Below, in pieces: positions 9,424 through 17,535 of a DNA stretch of 64,000 bases. The first letter of the stretch is position 1; each line of letters begins with the position of its first letter. This DNA is from Flavobacterium panacis (GTDB lineage: Bacteria > Bacteroidota > Bacteroidia > Flavobacteriales > Flavobacteriaceae). The position numbers were made by a program, and so were the translations under genes. The stretch is from the NCBI RefSeq assembly GCF_024649945.1, contig NZ_JANKMS010000006.1, positions 1-64,000 of the forward strand. Direction: 5' to 3'. Under the pieces are notes generated by a model. That model saw only the letters and a list, made by a program, of their open reading frames with translations, made no database searches and was not told the DNA's origin.

Positions 9424-12400
9424 ATGAAATTTAAATATATAGGATTTTTTATTGCCCTTATGTGTACTGCTGTATCCTTTGGACAAATAAAAATAAAAGG
9501 TACTGTTAAGGATAAAGCGAATGTGCCGATTCCAGGAGTGAACGTAATTGTAAAAGGAACTTCATCATCTGCAGCAACTGATTTTGACGGGAATTTTGTA
9601 CTGAATGTTCCAAATAAAAATGCACAAATAGAATTTACTTTCATTGGTTTTACAACCAAAGTAGAAACGCTTGGAGACAGAACTGAAATCAATGTAACGC
9701 TTGAAGAATCTAGCCAAACATTAGATGAGATAGTTGTAGTAGGTTATGCTGCAGTAAAAAAGAGCGACGTAACGAGTTCTATTTCTTCTGTTAAAGGAAA
9801 AGAATTACAAACCATGACTGTTGGTAACGTAACAGAATCTCTTCAAGGTAAAGTAGCAGGGGTTCAGATTACAGGACAAGGAGGTCCAGGTGCACAACCA
9901 AGGGTTTTGATTCGTGGTATTTCAACTTTAAACTTAAATACAGATCCGCTTTATGTGGTTGACGGAATTCCGATGGGTACAAGTATCAATTTCTTAAGCA
10001 ACAATGAGATCGAATCGATGGAAGTTTTAAAAGATGCTTCTGCAAGTGCAATTTATGGTTCTCGTGCATCGAACGGAGTTATTTTAATTACTACGAAAAA
10101 AGGAAAAGTAGGTAAAACAAGATTCAATTTTGATTTGAGTTCTGGGATGCAGATTATGAATAATCCTTATAATATGGCTGATGCAGAAGGATATGCATCT
10201 ATTATGAATACAGCTTATAATAATTCAGGATATGCGGATTATCTTCCAAATCCATCTCAATACAGAGGAAAAACAACAGATTGGTGGAATGCTGGAATTA
10301 GAAAAGGAACACCTGTAACTAACGCCTCTTTGGGAATATCTGGAGGTTCTGATAAACATACTTATGCAATCAGTTTAAATTATTATGATTCTGATTCTAT
10401 GTACGGTGTTGGAGGTTGGGAAAGAATTACAATGAGAATTGCAAATGATTTCAAATTCTCAGACAAATTCTCAGCAGGAATTACTTTGAACCCTCGTTAC
10501 GAAACATATGGTTCACCAGGGAACTGGGCAGATTTTGATAAAATTGATCCAATCACACCAATTTACAAACCAGCAGATCAATTAACTGGTTTAGAAAATG
10601 AATACAGTATTTATGCAAGATCTCCTTCGTATGTATGGAATCCGGTTGCAGCGGTAAAAAGATACGATGATTATACAGATCAGTACAACTTAAACACAAA
10701 CGGATATTTACAATACGAACCAATCAAAGGTTTGGTAATTCGTACACAAGCGTCTATTGAAGCTGGAAACAAAGTAAGAAATAAATTCAGCCCAGATTTT
10801 ATTATTGATGCAGCACATGAAAAGGCAGAAATTAATAGTGTTGAAAAATGGAATACTACCAATGTAGACTGGACTTGGCAAAATACCATTACATATTCTA
10901 AAACGCTTGCAGAAAAACACAATGCGTCTTTGATGATAGGTAATACGATGGAAGAATACAATGGAAATGATCTGTGGGGATATGGAGAAGGAGTTCCTAA
11001 CAATTCGGATTCGATGAGAGAATTAAATGCCGCAACAAAAAATAAAGATAGTAAAGGAAATAGCTGGTCAAGTTCGTTGATGTCTTATATTTCTCGTTTT
11101 TCTTATAACTACGATGGTAAATACTATTTTACAGGAACATTCAGAAGAGATGGATCTTCTAAATTCATGACCAATAACAAATGGGCAAATTTCCCTTCGG
11201 CTTCGGTTTCTTGGAGAATTTTAAACGAAGGTTTTATGGAATCTGCTAAAGATGTGGTAAGTGATCTTAGATTAAGAGCAGGTTGGGGTAAAGTAGGTAA
11301 TCAAGGTTTACCAGATGCAGTTTATCAATCCAACATCGGACAAGGGTATTATGTAATTGGTGGTGAAGTTGTGGATACTTCTTATCCTTCTTCAATGGCT
11401 AATAAAGATATTAAATGGGAAACGGTGGAAGATATGAGTTTTGGTCTTGATTTTGGATTCTTAAAAAACAAAATATCAGGTTCTTTGGAGTATTATAAAA
11501 AGCAAACACATGATATGTTATTCCTAAAACAATTTCCAACTTACAGCGGATTTCCAGGATATTCTACTATGTGGACAAACATTGGATCTATGCAGTCAAG
11601 CGGTATCGATTTGTTACTTTCTTATAAAGATAAAAAAGGAGATTTCTCATATGGTGTTGATGTAACTTTTACAACTGTAAATGTTAAAATGTTATCGCTT
11701 TCTGCAGACGGCGAAAGATTATATGGTGCAAGCAACAGAACATTGACAATAAAAGGCGATGAACCAGGATATTTCTACGGATATGTTGCTGATGGATTAT
11801 TCCAAAATCAAACAGAATTAAATTCACATACAGATGAGCATGGAACTAAATTACAGCCTTATGCACAAGTAGGGGATGTTCGTTTTAAAGATGTAAATGG
11901 TGACGGAAAAATTGATGATAAAGACAGAACAAAAATTGGTTCTCCATGGGCAGATTACAACATTGGTTTGAACTTTAATTTTGCTTACAAAAATTTTGAT
12001 TTAATAGCTAATTTCTACTCTAGTATTGGAAACGATATTGTAAACACAAATATTTCAGATTTGTATAATGGTGCAAGTTTAACCAATAAAGTAAGCGGAT
12101 TAGAGAATATGGCATGGCATGGAGAAGGAACTTCAAATCGTATTCCTCGTTTGTCGAAAGATGACAACAATGAAAACTTTACAAAGTTTTCTTCTTTATA
12201 TGTTGAAGATGGTTCATTTGTTCGTATGAAAAACTTACAATTAGGATATTCTTTCTACAACAAATTCGGATTGGATAAATTAAGAATTTCATTGTCAGGA
12301 CAGAATTTATGGACATGGACTAAGTTCACAGGAGTAGATCCTGAGGTAGCTGGAGGAGATCCTAATCAGCAAGACAGAGTAAAAGGTTCAGGTTTTGGAG

Positions 12401-12456
12401 GATGGAATTATCCAGTACAGCCAACTATCTTGATGGGACTTAATGTTGCATTTTAA
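9424..12456 (+). CDS. susC: SusC/RagA-family TonB-linked outer membrane transporter (PUL1)
   Basis: This 1010-residue protein forms the TonB-dependent barrel importing oligosaccharides. It has a signal peptide ending FGQIKIKG, a carboxypeptidase-regulatory-like domain (KGTVKDKANVPIPGVNVIVK, about 25-100), the TonB-box region (LDEIVVVGYAAVKKSDVTSS), then a plug domain with LQGKVAGVQI, RVLIRGISTL, YVVDGIPMG and MEVLKDASASAIYGSRASNG, which are SusC hallmarks. The rest is the 22-strand barrel ending in an aromatic-terminated strand (ILMGLNVAF). Length is normal. It follows the SusE-like gene by 45 bases and precedes SusD by 11, so the three are one operon. Confidence 0.96.
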   Translation: MKFKYIGFFIALMCTAVSFGQIKIKGTVKDKANVPIPGVNVIVKGTSSSAATDFDGNFVLNVPNKNAQIEFTFIGFTTKVETLGDRTEINVTLEESSQTLDEIVVVGYAAVKKSDVTSSISSVKGKELQTMTVGNVTESLQGKVAGVQITGQGGPGAQPRVLIRGISTLNLNTDPLYVVDGIPMGTSINFLSNNEIESMEVLKDASASAIYGSRASNGVILITTKKGKVGKTRFNFDLSSGMQIMNNPYNMADAEGYASIMNTAYNNSGYADYLPNPSQYRGKTTDWWNAGIRKGTPVTNASLGISGGSDKHTYAISLNYYDSDSMYGVGGWERITMRIANDFKFSDKFSAGITLNPRYETYGSPGNWADFDKIDPITPIYKPADQLTGLENEYSIYARSPSYVWNPVAAVKRYDDYTDQYNLNTNGYLQYEPIKGLVIRTQASIEAGNKVRNKFSPDFIIDAAHEKAEINSVEKWNTTNVDWTWQNTITYSKTLAEKHNASLMIGNTMEEYNGNDLWGYGEGVPNNSDSMRELNAATKNKDSKGNSWSSSLMSYISRFSYNYDGKYYFTGTFRRDGSSKFMTNNKWANFPSASVSWRILNEGFMESAKDVVSDLRLRAGWGKVGNQGLPDAVYQSNIGQGYYVIGGEVVDTSYPSSMANKDIKWETVEDMSFGLDFGFLKNKISGSLEYYKKQTHDMLFLKQFPTYSGFPGYSTMWTNIGSMQSSGIDLLLSYKDKKGDFSYGVDVTFTTVNVKMLSLSADGERLYGASNRTLTIKGDEPGYFYGYVADGLFQNQTELNSHTDEHGTKLQPYAQVGDVRFKDVNGDGKIDDKDRTKIGSPWADYNIGLNFNFAYKNFDLIANFYSSIGNDIVNTNISDLYNGASLTNKVSGLENMAWHGEGTSNRIPRLSKDDNNENFTKFSSLYVEDGSFVRMKNLQLGYSFYNKFGLDKLRISLSGQNLWTWTKFTGVDPEVAGGDPNQQDRVKGSGFGGWNYPVQPTILMGLNVAF

Positions 12457-12467
12457 TCAAAACGATC

Positions 12468-14069
12468 ATGAAAAAAATAATAGTATCAATAATAGCTTTT
12501 TCTCTATTTTCGGCATCTTGCAGTGATTTTATTGAAAAAGAACAAAGAGGAACACAGACTTTAGAAAACTATTTTAAAACAGCGCAGGAATGTGAAAATT
12601 ACACAAATGAATTAACGCAGCGTTTGTTATTGGCTAAAGACTGGTGGACTTTAACAGCGCCGAGAGTAACCAACGAAATGTCAACAGATGATGCTTGGAT
12701 GGGTAACACAGGACAGGACAGCGGAGCACACAGGCCGTGTTCGCAATATATTATTACTCCGGATAATATGGGAGATATGAATAGTATTTATACGGCACAT
12801 TATTATACCATTCAATCAGCTAATATTGGTTTAGAAAGAATGGCTTTGTCTCCAATTACAGAAGCTCAGAAAAACCAATATATGGGAGAATCTTTGTTCG
12901 TACGTGCTTACTGTTACTACGAATTAGTAAATCTTTTTGGAGGAGTTCCTTTGTACACAAAATCTTTAGGAACAGCAGATTTGACATTAGAAAGAAGTTC
13001 TGCTGCAGAAGTTTACGCACAAATTGAAACTGACCTTAAAGATGCTGCTGCAAAATTAGAAAGCGCTCCAGTAAATAAAGATGGTAGAATCAATAAATGG
13101 GCTGCTTATGCTTTATTGGCACGTGTATCCTTGTTTCAAGAAAAATGGGCTGAAGCCAAAACATATTCTAATAAAGTAATTACAGAAGGACCTTTCCAAT
13201 TAGAGGCAGATTTCTTAAATATTTGGAATGTAAACAATCATAATGGAGTAGAATCTATATTAGAAGCACAATCTTCTTCAGTACAAAACAGAGATTTGGG
13301 AGCAGCTTTGCCAACTTTAGCAGGAGCAAGAGGAGAAGACAAAAAGAATTTTCCAAGTAATGATGCTGCAGACGTTCTAGACGGATGGGGATGGTGTATG
13401 CCAACTAGTGATTTAGAGAATGCTTATCTTTCTGAAAATGATGTGATTCGTCGTAGAAGTACTATTACTAAATGGGGAGAAGCTGCTTATGGAGATGAGG
13501 TTTTAAATCCAACACATAAATTCAGTTTAAACGATAACAAATCTGGGCGTATCTGCCGTAAATACTATATTCCAATTGCAACACGTCGTTCTTTAGATAA
13601 AAAAGATGGTCACTTACCATTAAATATTCCATTGATTCGTTTGGCAGAAATGTATTTAACAAGGGCAGAAGCAAATTATCATACAGGAGGAGATGCTTTA
13701 GCTGATATCAATATCATTAGAGCTCGTGTAAAATTAGATCCAAAAACGGGAATTTCTGGACCAACTTTATTGAAACAAATCTATAAAGAACGTCGTTTAG
13801 AATTGGCTTTTGAAGGATTACGTTTATATGATATTCGTCGTGAAAAAGATCCAACAACAGGAAGACCAGTTATCGAATCTTTAATGGGACCAAATGGAAC
13901 TTTTGTACAATATAATTTGAATTCTACAGATCCGTACGAAACGACAAACTTGAGAGAACCTCAGGATAAGGGAATCAATTTTAACCCTGCAAAACACTTG
14001 TTGTGGCCAATTCCGCAATTAGAAATCGATTTGAGCGGTAATGTTATTAAACAAAATCCTGGATACTAA
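12468..14069 (+). CDS. susD: RagB/SusD-family surface glycan-binding lipoprotein (PUL1)
   Basis: This 533-residue lipoprotein (lipobox FSASC, C18) is the lid subunit that pairs with SusC. Family landmarks are the N-terminal SDFIEKEQRGTQTLENYF, the TPR-like helices (LFVRAYCYYELVNLFGGVPL), INKWAAYALLARVSLF, IPLIRLAEMYLTRAEANY, and the C-terminal ERRLELAFEGLRLYDIRR with HLLWPIPQLEID and the usual NPGY ending. It lies 11 bases after SusC and one base before the first GH30 gene, so it is cotranscribed with both. Confidence 0.95.
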   Translation: MKKIIVSIIAFSLFSASCSDFIEKEQRGTQTLENYFKTAQECENYTNELTQRLLLAKDWWTLTAPRVTNEMSTDDAWMGNTGQDSGAHRPCSQYIITPDNMGDMNSIYTAHYYTIQSANIGLERMALSPITEAQKNQYMGESLFVRAYCYYELVNLFGGVPLYTKSLGTADLTLERSSAAEVYAQIETDLKDAAAKLESAPVNKDGRINKWAAYALLARVSLFQEKWAEAKTYSNKVITEGPFQLEADFLNIWNVNNHNGVESILEAQSSSVQNRDLGAALPTLAGARGEDKKNFPSNDAADVLDGWGWCMPTSDLENAYLSENDVIRRRSTITKWGEAAYGDEVLNPTHKFSLNDNKSGRICRKYYIPIATRRSLDKKDGHLPLNIPLIRLAEMYLTRAEANYHTGGDALADINIIRARVKLDPKTGISGPTLLKQIYKERRLELAFEGLRLYDIRREKDPTTGRPVIESLMGPNGTFVQYNLNSTDPYETTNLREPQDKGINFNPAKHLLWPIPQLEIDLSGNVIKQNPGY

Positions 14070-14070
14070 T

Positions 14071-15708
14071 ATGAAGTTCAATAATCCAAATAGAGTAAGT
14101 CTGCTATGCGCAGGCTTACTTTTCGCAAGTTCACTTTTTGTAAGCTGTGATTCTGAAAAGTCTGAAAATTCAGGTTCAGAAAATGCTGTTGCTGAATTGA
14201 AAATTAGCTTAGATATGAATCTTCAAACCATGGAAAGTTTTGGAGCTTCTGATGCTTGGCAGTGTAATTTCATCGGAAAAAACTGGCCAACTGAGAAAAG
14301 AAATAAAATAGCCGATTTATTATTCAGTCAAGGACTGGATGCTGACGGAAATCCAAAAGGAATCGGATTATCATTGTGGCGTTTCAACCTTGGAGCTGGT
14401 AGTGCAGAACAAGGAGAAGCAAGTGATATTACGGACGAATGGAGAAGATCTGAATGTTTTACAACAAACGGAGTTTCATACAATATGAATAAACAAGCCG
14501 GTCAGGTTTGGTTTATGAAAGCAGCAAGAGAACGTGGAGTAGATAAACTTTTAGCATTTGCTAATAGCGCTCCAGTTTATTTGACTCAAAACGGAAAAGC
14601 ACATGCAACAATCAAAGAATTTTACAATCTAAAAGATGGTAAAATGCCTGATTTAGCTGATTTCTGGACTACTTCTTTAGATAAATTGAAAACAGAACAC
14701 GGTTTAACAATCGATTATGTAAGTCCGTTTAATGAACCGCAATACGAGTGGGATGGTTCAGGACAGGAAGGTTCTCCAGCAACGAACGCCAATATTTATA
14801 GTTTTGTGAATATTCTTTCTCCAAAGTTACAGGCAAAAGGACTGGATGCCAAAATTGTAGTTGGAGAAGCGGGAGCTTACGAACCTTTGTACAAAACGGT
14901 TTCAGGTAAAGAAAGCAGATCAAACCAGATTGATTATTTCTTCGCTGCTAATTCTACTAAAAATATTGGTGGTTTAAGTAATGTGAAAAAGACAATTTCA
15001 GGACATAGTTACTGGCAGGCATGGCCGTTAAGCGAAATGATTTCATCAAGACAAGCGGCAGCAGCGAGAATTCAATCAGTTGGAGGTGTTAGTCTTTGGT
15101 CATCTGAATATTGTGTTTTAGAAAGTCCTGGAACTGCAGAACTTCCTGGAGGAGCTGGAGCTGGAAGAGACTTAGGAATGTCATTGGCACTTTGGACAGC
15201 GCGTATCATCAGTACCGATATTGCAGTTGGAGGTGTTACTTCATGGCAATGGTGGACAGCCATTAGCCGTGGTGATTATAAAGACGGACTAATTCATGTT
15301 GATGATGGTGCAAGCAATGGTGCTGGAAATGCAGATTATTGTAAAAACGACGGATACATCAGAGATTCAAAAACGCTTTGGGCTTTAGGAAACTTTTCTT
15401 TCTTCGTAAAACCAGGAATGGTGAGAGTGATGATTCCAAGTGTTGATAATACAGCTTCTTTAAATGATGTAATGGTAACAGCATACAAAGATGTAGCAAA
15501 TAAAAAGCTAGTTGTGGTTGCAGTTAACATGAGCAAATCAGCGAAAGCGTATAAATTGAATCTAGCAGGTGGAACAATAACAGACAATAAATTAACTCCT
15601 TACACCACTTCTGAAACTTTAAGTTTGAAAAAAGGAACTGCTGTTGATGTTTCTGGTTTTGAAATTCCAGCAAAATCAATTGTAACGTACGTAGGAAATT
15701 ACAAGTAA
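14071..15708 (+). CDS. Surface GH30-family glycoside hydrolase lipoprotein
   Basis: This 545-residue clan GH-A enzyme hydrolyses beta-glycosidic bonds with retention. A lipoprotein signal (ASSLFVSC, C26) with a serine/glutamate/asparagine-rich spacer suggests outer-surface anchoring. The TIM barrel starts at MESFGASDAWQCNFIGKNWP. The predicted acid/base is E222 in SPFNEPQYEW and the predicted nucleophile E346 in LWSSEYCVLE. A small beta-domain closes the C-terminus. ATG 14071 is chosen over in-frame ATG 14041 because the latter lies inside susD and would spoil the lipoprotein signal. A second GH30 follows. Endo-beta-1,6-galactanase or another beta-glycanase activity would fit the gene context, but I cannot assign a subfamily. 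Confidence 0.85.
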   Translation: MKFNNPNRVSLLCAGLLFASSLFVSCDSEKSENSGSENAVAELKISLDMNLQTMESFGASDAWQCNFIGKNWPTEKRNKIADLLFSQGLDADGNPKGIGLSLWRFNLGAGSAEQGEASDITDEWRRSECFTTNGVSYNMNKQAGQVWFMKAARERGVDKLLAFANSAPVYLTQNGKAHATIKEFYNLKDGKMPDLADFWTTSLDKLKTEHGLTIDYVSPFNEPQYEWDGSGQEGSPATNANIYSFVNILSPKLQAKGLDAKIVVGEAGAYEPLYKTVSGKESRSNQIDYFFAANSTKNIGGLSNVKKTISGHSYWQAWPLSEMISSRQAAAARIQSVGGVSLWSSEYCVLESPGTAELPGGAGAGRDLGMSLALWTARIISTDIAVGGVTSWQWWTAISRGDYKDGLIHVDDGASNGAGNADYCKNDGYIRDSKTLWALGNFSFFVKPGMVRVMIPSVDNTASLNDVMVTAYKDVANKKLVVVAVNMSKSAKAYKLNLAGGTITDNKLTPYTTSETLSLKKGTAVDVSGFEIPAKSIVTYVGNYK

Positions 15709-15714
15709 ATAAAA

Positions 15715-15803
15715 TTAACCGCAAAGACACAAAGAAAAAAGCAAAGGACGCTAAGTAAAATAAACTTAGCGAACCTTGCGGAACTTAGCGTCTTTGCGGT
15801 TAA
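15715..15803. repeat. Intergenic palindromic repeat (CTTTGCGGTTAA family)
   Basis: A perfect 14-base inverted repeat, TTAACCGCAAAGAC at 15715-15728 and GTCTTTGCGGTTAA at 15790-15803, encloses a second palindrome built from CGCTAAGT and two copies of ACTTAGCG or close variants. The element lies between the two GH30 genes in the same operon. The same words recur at 30202, 38449, 53512 and 62525. Confidence 0.85.
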
Positions 15804-15819
15804 AAATCAAAAAATATAA

Positions 15820-17403
15820 ATGAGGAAAATATATCTCTCGCTTTTATTAGTAACAAGTTCGCTGACATTTGCACAGCGAACGGTTACTATTAGCACAGAT
15901 AATGTAGTACAAACCATGGACGGTTTTGGAGGCTCAGATGCCTGGAGAGCGCAGTTTGTGGGTAAAAATTGGCCAGAACAGAAAAAAAATGCCATTGCAG
16001 ATTTATTGTTTAGCAAAGAAATCGATGCACAAGGAAATCCAAAAGGAATCGGACTTTCGATCTGGAGATTTAACCTTGGTGCAGGAAGCACGGAACAAGG
16101 TGAAGACAGTAAAGTTTCGGACGAGTGGAGAAGAAGCGAATGTTTTCTAAATGCTGATGGAACTTATGATTTCTCAAAACAAGAAGGACAAAGATGGTTT
16201 TTACAGGCCGCTAAAAAACGTGGTGTCGAAAAATTTCTTATTTTCACCAACAGCCCTCCGGTTCATATGACAAATAACGGATTGTCTTTTGCCTCTCAAA
16301 AGAATAAACTGAATCTAAAAGATGGTGCAATTCCAAAATTTGCCGATTTTTTAGTTCAAAGTATTCAAGGATTAGAGAAAAAAGAAGGAATCAAATTCGA
16401 TTATGTTAGTCCGTTAAATGAACCACAGTGGGAATGGATGCCAAAAAGCGGTGATACAAACAGTCAGGAAGGAACACCAGCAACCAATCAAGAAATCTAT
16501 GATGTGACCAAAGCACTTTCGGAGAAACTGAAAGCGCAAAAAATGAGTACTGAAATCGTCATTGCAGAGGCAGCTCAAATCGATTATTTATACGAAAATG
16601 TAAATGCTGAAAACAGAGATAATCAGATTGATTATTTCTTCGGAAAGACAAAAACGAATGTCACTAAATTACCGAATGTTAAAAATGTAATTCTAGGGCA
16701 CAGCTATTTTACAACTTGGCCAATCGAAAGACAGGTTTTAAGTAGAAAATTAATTGCAGCAGAAATTAAAAAAAATCCAGGATTAAAATATTGGCAGTCT
16801 GAATATTGTATCTTAGAGAATCCTGGAGAGAATGAAATTCCGGGAGGATCAGGTGGAGGAAGAGATTTAGGAATGCAGACAGCTTTGTTCGTAGCACGTT
16901 TGATTCATAATGATATTGCAGTTGCGAATGCAGCTTCATGGCAATGGTGGACATCCATTACAAGAGTAGATTACAAAGATGGTTTGATTTATTTGGATGA
17001 CGGAAAAAGTAACGGTGGAACTGCTCCCGATTATGTGAAAAATGATGGAGAATTCCACGATTCAAAATTGCTTTGGGCTTTAGGAAATTATTCGCTTTTT
17101 GTACGTCCTGGAATGCAGAGAGTTGATGTTCCAAACCAAAATGAACTAGACAAAGCAAACGACGTCATGTTAACGGCTTACAAAGACACTCAAAGTAAAA
17201 AACTGATTGTAGTAGCTGTAAACTGTGGAAAATCGGCGCAACAATACCAATTTGATTTATCAAAAGGAACTTTAAAAAACAATGAGTTCACACCTTACGT
17301 AACTTCTGAGACATCAAATCTAAAAAGAGCAGAAGTTCAAAAAAATGGAAAACTAGAAATCCCTGCAAGATCTGTAGTGACGTTTGTGGGGGAATTGCAA
17401 TAG
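15820..17403 (+). CDS. Secreted GH30-family glycoside hydrolase, paralogue of the preceding gene
   Basis: This 527-residue protein is a close paralogue of the upstream GH30; about half or more of the residues match over the barrel by eye (DAWRAQFVGKNWP, WRFNLGAGSTEQGE, SDEWRRSECF). It has a cleavable signal peptide (LLLVTSSLTFAQ) and no lipobox cysteine, so a periplasmic or soluble location is expected, unlike its lipidated neighbour. Predicted acid/base is E201 in SPLNEPQWEW and nucleophile E328 in YWQSEYCILE. A plausible division is surface cutting by the first enzyme and trimming of imported fragments by this one. Exact substrate is unknown. Confidence 0.85.
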   Translation: MRKIYLSLLLVTSSLTFAQRTVTISTDNVVQTMDGFGGSDAWRAQFVGKNWPEQKKNAIADLLFSKEIDAQGNPKGIGLSIWRFNLGAGSTEQGEDSKVSDEWRRSECFLNADGTYDFSKQEGQRWFLQAAKKRGVEKFLIFTNSPPVHMTNNGLSFASQKNKLNLKDGAIPKFADFLVQSIQGLEKKEGIKFDYVSPLNEPQWEWMPKSGDTNSQEGTPATNQEIYDVTKALSEKLKAQKMSTEIVIAEAAQIDYLYENVNAENRDNQIDYFFGKTKTNVTKLPNVKNVILGHSYFTTWPIERQVLSRKLIAAEIKKNPGLKYWQSEYCILENPGENEIPGGSGGGRDLGMQTALFVARLIHNDIAVANAASWQWWTSITRVDYKDGLIYLDDGKSNGGTAPDYVKNDGEFHDSKLLWALGNYSLFVRPGMQRVDVPNQNELDKANDVMLTAYKDTQSKKLIVVAVNCGKSAQQYQFDLSKGTLKNNEFTPYVTSETSNLKRAEVQKNGKLEIPARSVVTFVGELQ

Positions 17404-17425
17404 TTTGCGGTTACAGTCGCATTCA

Positions 17426-17489
17426 CAGTCACAGTTTTCAGTGGCAGTCTCAGTGTTGTCAGTTTAGTTAAGACTGAAAACTGTGACTG
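17426..17489. repeat. Intergenic hairpin repeat (CAGTCACAGTTTTCAGT)
   Basis: A perfect 17-base inverted repeat, CAGTCACAGTTTTCAGT (17426-17442) and its complement ACTGAAAACTGTGACTG (17473-17489), has a 30-base loop. A further partial copy (GCGACTGAAAACT) follows at 17489-17501 and a degenerate copy precedes it. The element sits between the second GH30 and the GH2 gene. Without a T tract it does not look like a terminator. Confidence 0.8.
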
Positions 17490-17535
17490 CGACTGAAAAC
17501 TAATTAAAAACCTGAAACAAAAATAAACTTAAAAA

